Below, in pieces: positions 24,083-31,532 of a DNA stretch of 31,532 bases. The notes below the pieces were generated by a model that worked only from the letters and a program-made list of their open reading frames with translations, was not told the DNA's origin and ran no database searches. The DNA comes from JALQUL01 sp964556425 (GTDB lineage Bacteria > Pseudomonadota > Gammaproteobacteria > Burkholderiales > Burkholderiaceae_C), in assembly GCA_964556425.1 (NCBI GenBank), contig CAZKWC010000033.1, positions 1 to 31,532 of the forward strand, read 5' to 3'. Position numbers and translations under genes: made by a program. Every line of letters starts with the position of its first letter. Position 1 is the first letter of the stretch.

Positions 24083-24101
24083 AGCCAACATTGGCTTTTT
24101 T
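24083..24101 (+). terminator. Likely terminator after ygfZ
   Basis: AGCCAA (24083-24088) and TTGGCT (24091-24096) form a short stem followed by six T. An outer pair, TAAGGTTT (24057-24064) with AAACCTTA (24102-24109), encloses it. The inner stem is only 5-6 bp, so efficiency is uncertain. Confidence 0.5.
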
Positions 24102-24191
24102 AAACCTTACTCCAAGAAACCTCATTAGAAAAATTAAAGACCCAAATTTTATTTTTTAAAACTCAATTTTATTTCTTTTCAGGGTATTTGA

Positions 24192-25388
24192 ATGTCGCCT
24201 TTTATTGTGATTTTGTTGTTGGCGATGTTATTGGGTTCGCAACCAGTGACCACCGATTTATATCTACCTGCATTGCCCGGTATGCGTGAGTCCTTAAACG
24301 CTAGTATGTCTCAGGTGCAATTAACATTTTCAGCAATGTTATTATCTTTTGGTGCATCGCAAATGGTATGGGGACCACTGTCCGACAAATATGGTCGCAG
24401 GCCAATTTTATTATGGGGCTTAGGCATTTATATTATCTCTTGCATGGCAAGCGTGATGGCTCCCACTATTGATTGGCTTATATTAGCCCGTATCGGCCAG
24501 GGTATTGCAGTGGGTGCTGCCGTCATGTGCTCTAGGGCTATTATTCGCGATTTATATGCCCCAATAGATGGGACTAGAATCATGTCTAAAGCTTTATCAG
24601 GACTTGGCGTATTAGCTTGTACTGCACCTATCATTGGTGGATATTTAACAGAACATTTTGGCTGGCAAGGACCGATGATGGCTTTAGTAGTATTTGGCAT
24701 TATGAGTTGGCTATTAATATTTTTCAAATACCAAGAAAGTTGTTCTAATAAAAATATAAATGCGCTTGAATTCAATAATTTAATCAGTACTTGGAAGCAT
24801 ATTATGGGTCATCGTACTTTTTTAATCTATTGTGCTTTATCGACTAGTAGTTATAGTTTATTAGTTACTTACCTATCGTCCTCATCTTTTGTTTTTATTC
24901 AAATATTTGGTTGGACTAGAGCTCAATACGGTTTAGCCTTATTTGTAAATGCCGCCTTTTATATTGCTGGCACTTTTATAGGGCGACAACTCATGTCGCG
25001 TTATGGGTTTAACACCACTTTAAAGTTAGCTGGTCTTATGTCCTTTACTGGAGCCACTGTAGTGGGTGTATGTGGACTCACTGGACACCTATTTCCGGCT
25101 ACCGTGATTTTGCCATTTGCCCTTATTATGGTAGCTCACGGTATTCATCAACCTTTGGGGCAAGCCTCAGCGGTAGGTCCTTTTCCTAAAGCAGCAGGTA
25201 CGGCAGCCGCCCTTAACGGTTTTATTATGATGATTGTAGGTTTTATGATTATTGCGGTATTGGGTATTACGCTAAAAGACAATGCATTACCACTCGCATA
25301 TGGTGCTTGGTTTTGGGGCTCTATATTGGCCTTAATTGCATTTACATTGGGGCAAAAACCACTAGAGCCAATAAAAGCAGCCTGCTAA
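24192..25388 (+). CDS. Bcr/CflA-family MFS drug exporter
   Basis: A 398-residue major facilitator protein with about 12 transmembrane helices. The opening DLYLPALPGMRESLNASMSQVQLTFSAMLLSFGASQMVWGPLSDKYGRRPILLWGLGIY contains the family-specific DxYLPALP block and the MFS motif A (GPLSDKYGRRP). LARIGQGIAVGAAVMCSRAIIRDLY and GVLACTAPIIGGYLTEHFGW match motif C-type blocks of Bcr/CflA, a family that exports bicyclomycin, sulfonamide or chloramphenicol-type compounds. The substrate here is unknown. An AGGG ribosome binding site lies 7 bp before the ATG. It is followed 78 bp later by miaA in the same direction. Confidence 0.9.
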   Translation: MSPFIVILLLAMLLGSQPVTTDLYLPALPGMRESLNASMSQVQLTFSAMLLSFGASQMVWGPLSDKYGRRPILLWGLGIYIISCMASVMAPTIDWLILARIGQGIAVGAAVMCSRAIIRDLYAPIDGTRIMSKALSGLGVLACTAPIIGGYLTEHFGWQGPMMALVVFGIMSWLLIFFKYQESCSNKNINALEFNNLISTWKHIMGHRTFLIYCALSTSSYSLLVTYLSSSSFVFIQIFGWTRAQYGLALFVNAAFYIAGTFIGRQLMSRYGFNTTLKLAGLMSFTGATVVGVCGLTGHLFPATVILPFALIMVAHGIHQPLGQASAVGPFPKAAGTAAALNGFIMMIVGFMIIAVLGITLKDNALPLAYGAWFWGSILALIAFTLGQKPLEPIKAAC

Positions 25389-25466
25389 CTCACTATTAAT
25401 AGGCAATTGGGAATTTTATGGTCTGTATTACGATAAACTACAGATCTTATTACTTTTAATTCTCGC

Positions 25467-26486
25467 ATGACACTGCCACCTATTGCAATTACAGGCCCTA
25501 CCGCATGTGGCAAGACTGCCGCGGCATTGGCTTTAGCCACTCAATTGCCACTTGAAATTATTAGTGTCGATTCTGCCCTTATATACAAAGGTATGGACAT
25601 AGGTACTGCCAAACCTAGTCCTGCAGAATTAAAAGCAGTGCCCCATCATTTAATTAATATTAAAGAGCCTTGGCAATCTTATAGTGTGGCCGAATTTGCA
25701 AAAGACTGTGCCAAACTTTGCCAAGAAATTAGTAACAGAGGCAAACAAGCTGTTTTGGTGGGTGGCACCATGCTTTATTTAAAAAGCCTTATGAGTGCGC
25801 TAGATGAAATGCCCGCTGTGGCACCAGAGGTAAGGCAAAATGTTTTAGCTCAAGCCAACCAAATTGGCTGGCCAGCCATGCATCAACAATTACAAATCAT
25901 AGATCCAGAAACCGCTTCTAGGCTCAACCCCAACGACGGTCAACGAATTGGTAGGGCCTTAGAAATTTATGTGGCCAGCGGACAAACTTTATCCTCATTA
26001 CAAAAGCGCCGTCAAGAAGAAAGTAGTAATCCGGCTAAAGCGGCACATCGCCTACTTCAAGAAGAAAATATAATTAGCCTCGAACCCCTTGACAGAAGTA
26101 GTTTGCACAATCGTATTAATAGCCGATTTGATACTATGCAGCAAAATGGTTTTTGGGATGAAATTAAATCTTTATATCAAAATCCTCAACTAGATCTAAC
26201 GCTTCCCTCTATGCGATGTATTGGTTACAGGCAAGCTTGGGAGTTGCTAGATGAGTTAAAAACAGCTGGTAAAGACCCTTTCCAACTTTCCAGTTCAGAT
26301 CAAAAACAATTATTTGCCAAATGGCATGAATTAGGTAGCGCTGCTACACGGCAATTAGCTAAACGCCAACTCACATGGCTCAGATCAATGCCGCAAAGAC
26401 ATGTTATCGCCAGTGATGACCAACAGGCTAAAGCATTGTTGATTGAAAAAGTAATATCTCTTAGAAATCAAACAATCAATATTTAA
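25467..26486 (+). CDS. miaA: tRNA dimethylallyltransferase
   Basis: A 339-residue enzyme adding a dimethylallyl group from DMAPP to A37 of tRNAs reading UNN codons. The P-loop GPTACGKT is at residues 10-17, followed by the substrate block DSALIYKGMDIGTAKPSPAEL and HHLINIKEPWQSYSVAEF. VGGTMLYLKSL and the C-terminal MRCIGYRQAWELLD, then AKRQLTWLRSM, complete the family motifs. The length is slightly above the roughly 315 of E. coli because of loops around residues 185-205. It stands as the last gene before a long AT-rich spacer; a weak AT-only hairpin with a T run lies right after it. Confidence 0.95.
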   Translation: MTLPPIAITGPTACGKTAAALALATQLPLEIISVDSALIYKGMDIGTAKPSPAELKAVPHHLINIKEPWQSYSVAEFAKDCAKLCQEISNRGKQAVLVGGTMLYLKSLMSALDEMPAVAPEVRQNVLAQANQIGWPAMHQQLQIIDPETASRLNPNDGQRIGRALEIYVASGQTLSSLQKRRQEESSNPAKAAHRLLQEENIISLEPLDRSSLHNRINSRFDTMQQNGFWDEIKSLYQNPQLDLTLPSMRCIGYRQAWELLDELKTAGKDPFQLSSSDQKQLFAKWHELGSAATRQLAKRQLTWLRSMPQRHVIASDDQQAKALLIEKVISLRNQTINI

Positions 26487-26491
26487 AATTT

Positions 26492-26525
26492 GTATTTTTG
26501 CTTAAAACTATAAAATACGCTTTTT
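26492..26525 (+). terminator. Weak terminator-like hairpin after miaA
   Basis: GTATTTT (26492-26498) pairs with AAAATAC (26512-26518), then GC and five T. The stem is AT-rich and the loop is 13 nt, so termination is plausible but weak. Confidence 0.4.
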
Positions 26526-26987
26526 AACAAATTGCTACCAGCATTACCGTAAACAGGGTAGACTTCTTCCTTGCTAAAACTAGATAGTCGTTGCACAGTC
26601 ACCTCAATAATTTCTTGCATAAAATTACTTAACGCTTTTCTTGAAATTAGGTCTTTGATTTTTTTCGATCTGGTTTTATTGTGGCAATTTGCTATATTAA
26701 AAATAGTTAAATATTGCTCATTTTAGATTTCTTCAATCGTCTATTCCCACCCCAAATATTGCTCTAAGTATCAATTTTTACTTGATATTTTTGAGGCTGT
26801 CTTTTTTCACCCCCCCATAATTGGCATCTTGTTTGTGATAAAAAAGCCTCATTTATATTAGGTTTGTTTAAAAAAATTACATTTGGTCTGCCAAAAACTA
26901 CCTTTTATCCTTTTTTTAATTTTAATTCACATTTTTTAACAATTCATTATTAAACTTTCGAGATTAATTTTTGAATATTAAAAGTAT
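26526..26987 (+). other. Long AT-rich leader upstream of the autotransporter, with poly-C loop
   Basis: About 460 bp without a credible gene. It is rich in A and T runs. A bulged stem pairs 26792-26797 plus 26802-26807 (TGAGGC, TTTTTT) with 26840-26851 (AAAAAAGCCTCA); its loop holds a run of seven C (26810-26816), uncommon in this sequence. The autotransporter promoter should be in this region, but I could not fix a convincing one. Confidence 0.5.
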
Positions 26988-29579
26988 ATGAATAAAAATC
27001 ATCGAAGTATCTGGAATGCTAAAACTAATTCTTGGGTTACCGTATCTGAAAAATCCACAACTAAAGGCAAAAAAAGTAAAACCCTCAAAAAAAGTAAATT
27101 TAGTTTAATTCATTTATTGGGAAGTACCGCCGTAATAGCAAGTAGTTGCTTAAGCCACAATGCCTATGCCGATCCTACCGTTTGTTATGAGAGCCCCTAT
27201 AGCGACACTGAGACTGTGGGCACAACCGGGAATGATGTTTCTTATTGTGCTAGTGGCGAACTAAGCGGATGGGAAGGGCAAGGCGGAAATGACACTTTAA
27301 GTTTAAGAAATGTTATATTTAATAATTACGTGCCAGCTGATTTCACGACCTCTGGAACCATTAATATGGGTTCAGGAAATGATCAAGTTAAAGTTTGGAT
27401 TTACAACTCATCATCGTCTTCAACCCCTCAAACTACTGTCACTATTGCACCTGATACTGTCATCAATACTCTTGATGGCGAGGATATAGTAGATTTTACC
27501 AATATCGGTTCCAACTTATCTATTAACGAGTCATTGAGTGGCACCATCAATTTAGGTAAAGGAAATGATAAATTTTATACCGATGGTAACCTAACTATCA
27601 ACACCAAAATCAATGGTGACGAAGGTGATGATGAGTTTAATTTAGGTTCTACCACTATTTCAAATAGTAATAACCGAACTCAAGCCACCATCAATGGTGA
27701 TATTTCGGGAGGTTCAGGAAATGACCGATTCACTCTTGATTTAGGAGTCAGGATGAATGGCACTATAGATGGCGGCGCCGATACTGACTCATTTAACTTG
27801 GTAGAAGGCTCTGCGAAAAATGTAAATGGTGGCAGTGGCAATGACTATTTTACGATACGCAATAGCTTCAGTTACTCTGATAGTAATCTTGTACTAGATG
27901 GCGGAACGGGTGAAGATAACTTAAGTTTTGATGCCTTAACAGGCTCTATTAAAGCCGAAAACTTAGTCAATTTTGAATCATTTAACGTAGGTGGTTTTAG
28001 TAAACTTAACTTTACTGGTAATCAACTCACCATACAAAACTCCACTGACCCTAACTCTTACAACACGATAGGGATTGATGAAGGTAGCGAATTATCTTTT
28101 AGCTCCAACTCGTTCACGATTGCTGGCGGTAAGGGTTTATCTAATAGAGGCACACTTAATTTAAGAGGCGCAGCCCCTGGCAGGCTTCTTACTATTGAAG
28201 GCGACTATGAAGCCAGTAATAATTCATCCATTTTAGTGAACGCTCAATTGGGCGGTGACTACACACCAATTGATAAATTACTGGTAAAGGGTAATACCTC
28301 GGGTAAAAGTAAAATTTTTATTGCCAATGTGGGTGGAACTGGCGGGGCGACTTCTAATGGTATCAATGTGATTGAAGTGCGAGGTAATTCCGAAGCTACT
28401 TTTACTTTAGGTAATAAGGTTGAAGCGGGTAACTATGAATATTTCTTATTTAAAAGCGGAAAAAACTGGTTTTTAGAGAGCTTTGATCCGTCTAATCCAG
28501 ATAACTGTGAGGGTTGTTCACCTACACCAAGACCGACACCTTCTCCAACTCCAACTCCAACTCCAACTCCAACTCCAACTCCAACGCCAACGCCGAGCCC
28601 TTCTCCTACCCCTACCTCTACGCCTAGGTCTGCTCCAAAACAGCCAATTTATCGCCCTGCCATTGCAGGCTATGTTTTAGCAGCACCTGTACAATTTGAT
28701 CAGACGGTAAGCCTAATTGGTACGTACGAACAACGCCAAGCCAAGTTAGATGTGAATAGTGATATTTGGGGCCGTGTGAATACGCTTCAGACAAGCTCCA
28801 ACAGCAGCTCTTTTTCTTATGATCACACAAGCCATAATATTCAGTTTGGTAAAGTCATACACAACCATTCTGTTGACCAAGAGTTGAATTCTGAAACCGG
28901 TATTACTGCAGCCATTGGGCAACAAAATGCGGACTACTTTGATGCTAAAAGACAATTTACCAGCAGTGGCAAATTGACTGGTCAATCAAGTACTAGCTCT
29001 TTTTCATTGGGCGCTTATTACACCCAAACTAAAAAAGATAAACCTTACCTCGACTTTCAGGCCTATTTAAGCAATCATAACTCCCAATTAAAGGACGTTA
29101 ATAATAATAAAGCAAAACAAAAAGGCTTGGGCTTAGCGCTATCTGCTGAAATTGGCAAAGCCATTATATTAAGTACAAGTGGCTTAGAACTTAGCCCTCA
29201 AGTTCAATTTATTTTCCAAAGCACTAGCTACGATGGATTTACTGATAATGTTTCATCAATCTCAAAACAAACAGCTGAAAGTTTACGTGTTCGTGCTGGT
29301 GTAACTTTGCAATCAAATAAAGCTAAGGCAAGTAAAACCAATTGGAACACCAGCCTTAATTTATGGCAAGAACTCATTGAAAATCCAAGCCGAGTTATTT
29401 CTGGAGCAGTGGTCACCCCAGAACAAACCTCTAAACCTTGGCTTGAGTTGGGTCTAGGTGTTAATCATCAGCTAAGCGAATCAAGTAGCTTATCTACACA
29501 AATTAGCATTCAAAATAGCTTATCAGGTAATCAACGTCGTGCAAATGCTTTTAATTTATCTTATCGATTGAAGTGGTAA
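26988..29579 (+). CDS. Type Va autotransporter with RTX-like passenger repeats
   Basis: An 863-residue surface or secreted protein, complete. Residues 1-30 look like the extended signal peptide region (IWN and WVTVSE as in ESPR), followed by a hydrophobic core and cleavage about AYA61-D62. From about 78 to 314 there are nine or ten motifs of the type GGxGNDxaxL (for example at 97-106, 127-136, 189-198, 241-250, 281-290, 305-314), spaced about 20-35 residues and not as consecutive nonapeptides. Residues about 390-500 match the pertactin-like autochaperone part (KLLVKGNTSGKSKIFIANVGGTGG... to YEYFLFKSGKNWFLES). A Pro-Thr linker (511-546) joins the barrel, which begins near YRPAIAGYVLAAPVQFDQTVSLIGTYEQR and ends YRLKW. 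The function, probably adhesion, is inferred. Confidence 0.9.
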   Translation: MNKNHRSIWNAKTNSWVTVSEKSTTKGKKSKTLKKSKFSLIHLLGSTAVIASSCLSHNAYADPTVCYESPYSDTETVGTTGNDVSYCASGELSGWEGQGGNDTLSLRNVIFNNYVPADFTTSGTINMGSGNDQVKVWIYNSSSSSTPQTTVTIAPDTVINTLDGEDIVDFTNIGSNLSINESLSGTINLGKGNDKFYTDGNLTINTKINGDEGDDEFNLGSTTISNSNNRTQATINGDISGGSGNDRFTLDLGVRMNGTIDGGADTDSFNLVEGSAKNVNGGSGNDYFTIRNSFSYSDSNLVLDGGTGEDNLSFDALTGSIKAENLVNFESFNVGGFSKLNFTGNQLTIQNSTDPNSYNTIGIDEGSELSFSSNSFTIAGGKGLSNRGTLNLRGAAPGRLLTIEGDYEASNNSSILVNAQLGGDYTPIDKLLVKGNTSGKSKIFIANVGGTGGATSNGINVIEVRGNSEATFTLGNKVEAGNYEYFLFKSGKNWFLESFDPSNPDNCEGCSPTPRPTPSPTPTPTPTPTPTPTPTPSPSPTPTSTPRSAPKQPIYRPAIAGYVLAAPVQFDQTVSLIGTYEQRQAKLDVNSDIWGRVNTLQTSSNSSSFSYDHTSHNIQFGKVIHNHSVDQELNSETGITAAIGQQNADYFDAKRQFTSSGKLTGQSSTSSFSLGAYYTQTKKDKPYLDFQAYLSNHNSQLKDVNNNKAKQKGLGLALSAEIGKAIILSTSGLELSPQVQFIFQSTSYDGFTDNVSSISKQTAESLRVRAGVTLQSNKAKASKTNWNTSLNLWQELIENPSRVISGAVVTPEQTSKPWLELGLGVNHQLSESSSLSTQISIQNSLSGNQRRANAFNLSYRLKW
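28545..28592 (+). repeat. Hexanucleotide tandem repeat coding for a Pro-Thr linker
   Basis: Six perfect CCAACT units (28545-28580) followed by two CCAACG units (28581-28592). Each unit encodes Pro-Thr. A unit is six bases, so changes in copy number lengthen or shorten the linker without breaking the frame. Confidence 0.9.
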
Positions 29580-29860
29580 GCTTTATTAAATAGTAAGTCC
29601 TAGATGCCTTCCACTTTTAATTTAAAAATGGAAGGTGCTCTAAGCAATTACTTCCAACGGTTGTTCAGCTACTCTAATAAAAAAACCTGAGGAAAAACAT
29701 AAGGGGATGAAGGTAAGAATAGATTTAAATTTAAATTTTACTTTCCCATAATTATTTTTATGGCAATTGAAGCCATCCCTATGAATACTGGCTTAATTTG
29801 CAAATATTTTTCTGGTGCTTTTTAATGCACACACTCAAACAAGTAGATAAGTGTTAAGTG

Positions 29861-29875
29861 TTGTCGATTCGACAA
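29861..29875. promoter_or_regulatory. Perfect 7-1-7 palindrome, candidate operator
   Basis: TTGTCGA-T-TCGACAA (29861-29875). It ends 11 bp upstream of the -35 of the downstream autotransporter promoter, a typical activator or repressor position. No regulator is known to me for this site. Confidence 0.5.
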
Positions 29876-29886
29876 AATGTTATTTT

Positions 29887-29915
29887 TTGTTACTTTAGCT
29901 AAATTTAAATATAAT
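29887..29915 (+). promoter_or_regulatory. Sigma-70-like promoter of the second autotransporter
   Basis: -35 TTGTTA (29887-29892) and -10 TATAAT (29910-29915, full consensus) are 17 bp apart. The start codon is 25 bp beyond the -10, so the leader is very short, with no ribosome binding site visible. Confidence 0.7.
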
Positions 29916-29939
29916 ATTCCTATTTAATATTAAATTTTA

Positions 29940-31532
29940 ATGAATACAAAAAACTTATTGTTGGTCAATCGACCTACCAAAACAGCAATTGCTGCATTCC
30001 AATTTTTGCAATCTAAGCGCTATCAACACAAGGCGCTGCCATCCACCAAAAATAATTTAACGGGTGCAACTCAATTATTAGCAGCCTTATCTAGTGTGTT
30101 ATTTTGTTTACCTAGTTTTGCTATTGATTGCGTAAATGGTTCCACTGCCCTATCACTTACCCCCACATTTAATTCTGACAATTTTAAATGCCAAAATGGT
30201 GAAATTACCAATTTTGATGGACTTGGTGGAAACGATAAATTAGAAATTCACAATACCGACCATTCGGTTAGTATTAACGGAAATTTAGTTTTTAAAGCTG
30301 GTAATGACACCTTAACGATAGACAAAAATCACGCTACCAACGATTATTCAATTTCTGAATCTTCAAGCATTTCTATGGGAGGTGGTAATGATATTGTGAA
30401 TATTTCTAATACCTCCTCTACTGATTTAATGTTGAATGCTTCCATCAATTTGGGCACCGAGCATGACACTTTTAATGCAAGCGGAAAACTACAGTTTTCA
30501 AAACCAATTCATGGTGATGCAGGCGATGACAAGCTTAATTTTGGAAGCACTTCTAGCACAGACCTCATCATCATCAACGCTGATATTTTTGGAGATGATG
30601 GTCTTGATAGTATCAATTTAGGTAACACTAAAATAACTGGTGTTATTCACGGTGGCGCAGGCCATGACACTATAAAGATTTTTAATAAAAGCAGCTTTAT
30701 AGAAATTAATGGTGATGATGGAAATGATACTGTTCAAATTTCAGGAAACATAGACACCTCAAACCCCAATTTAAAAATTGACGGAGGAGCAGGTAATGAT
30801 ATTTTGCGCATTGATGGTGCTTTTAACTCCTCTTTAGTTGGCCCCAATATTGCTAATTTTGAGGCTATTTATTTTGGCAATGAATTTGGCGGAGCACCAC
30901 CCAAAATACTACTAAAAGGAAATCAACTAACCTTAGGCATACACAGTACAGGACCTGGCTTGAACCAAATTCTTATTCTTGAAAATGTAGAAGTTCGTTT
31001 TGACTCCAATAGTTTTACATTCAACACTACAAACGCTACATTAAGAAATCAAGGTAAACTCAATCTACGTGGAAGCGCCCCTGGCAAAACAATTACCATT
31101 AACGGCAACTATGAAGGTTATACTGATTCTAAAATTTTAATGAATACCCAACTAAATGGTGATTCTTCTGTCACCGATAAATTAGTCATAAATGGCAATA
31201 GTAGCGGAACCAGCGCAGTTAATGTGACTAATGTGGGCGGAACGGGTGCTAAAACAGTTAATGGTATTCCAGTTATTTTAGTATCAGGTAACTCTAATGC
31301 AGTATTTACCCTCGATAACAAGGTTCAAGTAGGTGGTTTTGAATATTTCTTGGTTAAAAAAGGCAAAAACTGGCATTTAGAAAGTATTGGTAATAACAAT
31401 AACGTTACTCCAACTCCAACTCCTAGTCCATCTCCAACTCCAACTCCTAGCTCAAGCACAAGTTTTGCTAGTGCCCTTAGCCCAACACCTGCACCCGCAC
31501 CCGCACCACAAATCTATCGCCCTGCAGTCGCT
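29940..31532 (+). CDS. Type Va autotransporter, RTX-like passenger (3' partial)
   Basis: The frame is open from the ATG at 29940 to the last base, giving 531 residues; the barrel lies beyond the window. The first 61 residues form a long signal peptide (hydrophobic TQLLAALSSVLFCLPSFA then Ile-Asp-Cys), but without the ESPR-type residues of its neighbour. Motifs of the GGxGxDxxxI type recur at about 94-103, 119-127, 147-155, 171-180, 192-201, 218-227, 238-247, 258-267 and 282-291, again spaced 10-30 residues. The autochaperone-like stretch (KLVINGNSSGTSAVNVTNVGGTG... to FEYFLVKKGKNWHLES) matches the upstream gene strongly, then a Pro-Thr/Ser and Pro-Ala linker, and the final residues IYRPAVA start the barrel as in the neighbour. 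It is a diverged tandem paralogue. Confidence 0.88.
   Translation, partial: MNTKNLLLVNRPTKTAIAAFQFLQSKRYQHKALPSTKNNLTGATQLLAALSSVLFCLPSFAIDCVNGSTALSLTPTFNSDNFKCQNGEITNFDGLGGNDKLEIHNTDHSVSINGNLVFKAGNDTLTIDKNHATNDYSISESSSISMGGGNDIVNISNTSSTDLMLNASINLGTEHDTFNASGKLQFSKPIHGDAGDDKLNFGSTSSTDLIIINADIFGDDGLDSINLGNTKITGVIHGGAGHDTIKIFNKSSFIEINGDDGNDTVQISGNIDTSNPNLKIDGGAGNDILRIDGAFNSSLVGPNIANFEAIYFGNEFGGAPPKILLKGNQLTLGIHSTGPGLNQILILENVEVRFDSNSFTFNTTNATLRNQGKLNLRGSAPGKTITINGNYEGYTDSKILMNTQLNGDSSVTDKLVINGNSSGTSAVNVTNVGGTGAKTVNGIPVILVSGNSNAVFTLDNKVQVGGFEYFLVKKGKNWHLESIGNNNNVTPTPTPSPSPTPTPSSSTSFASALSPTPAPAPAPQIYRPAVA

Larger units (their letters stand above)
29580..29939 (+). other. Spacer between the two autotransporters
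   Basis: About 360 bp with no gene. It holds an imperfect hairpin at 29607-29635 (CCTTCCA with TGGAAGG) that has no T run and may be a weak transcript end, an alternating ATTTAAATTTAAATTT-like stretch near 29722, and, near the end, a palindrome and a promoter, listed separately. The tandem genes therefore look separately transcribed. Confidence 0.55.

Noticed and set aside
28545..28592. CRISPR-like or satellite array
   Set aside because: Six-base units without spacers, inside a coding frame; it is a linker repeat.
26988..31532. Type I secreted RTX toxin
   Set aside because: There is a Sec-type signal, an autochaperone region and a C-terminal barrel in the complete gene, and no HlyB/HlyD-type genes nearby.

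Overview
The window reads as draft-genome sequence from a low-GC betaproteobacterium, most likely order Burkholderiales. The main reason is the sulfate-assimilation cluster: single-chain siroheme sulfite reductase, DUF934 protein, Fe-S type APS reductase, then CysD and CysN with no CysC. YggX, a thioredoxin-reductase-like ferredoxin-NADP reductase and FdxA agree with this. The class call rests on gene content and protein motifs, not on a search. Two runs of exactly 100 N (10970-11069 and 14860-14959) are scaffold gaps inside cysD and murI. Almost the whole window is conserved housekeeping or metabolic sequence. I saw no tRNA, rRNA, CRISPR array, insertion sequence or prophage.

Layout. 1-432: the last 106 residues of an autotransporter and its strong terminator. 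828-3966: an EamA-type exporter, then a Fur-box-like palindrome and feoA-feoB for ferrous iron uptake. 4083-6297: yggX (iron/oxidative damage) and an MnmC-like tRNA-modification protein with a degenerate N-terminal domain. 6365-14472: a TSUP permease, cysI, DUF934 gene, cysH, cysD and cysN, followed by fdxA and a ferredoxin-NADP reductase. 14534-16642: murI, facing a two-gene exported-protein operon (CsgG-family lipoprotein, then DUF3617 protein). 16859-18295: 8-oxoguanine deaminase. 18438-20469 (minus): an ATPase/HNH gene pair that looks like a type I Septu (PtuAB) anti-phage system. 20733-26486: apaH, a CorC/YtfL-type CNNM-CBS protein, ygfZ, a Bcr/CflA-type exporter and miaA. 26988-31532: two tandem autotransporters, the second running off the window end.

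How the parts fit. Sulfate would enter by the TSUP permease, be activated by CysDN to APS, be reduced by CysH to sulfite and by CysI to sulfide. No CysJ flavoprotein is present, so FdxA and the reductase immediately downstream are plausible electron donors, though a terminator separates the two genes. Iron acquisition (feoAB, yggX) and Fe-S enzymes (CysH, CysI, FdxA, and YgfZ as Fe-S helper) recur through the window.

The most notable regions are the Septu-like pair, and the autotransporters, whose passengers carry RTX-like glycine/aspartate motifs spaced about 20-35 residues apart, an unusual mix for a type V secreted protein. The second of them has a well-formed promoter with a 7-1-7 palindrome just upstream.
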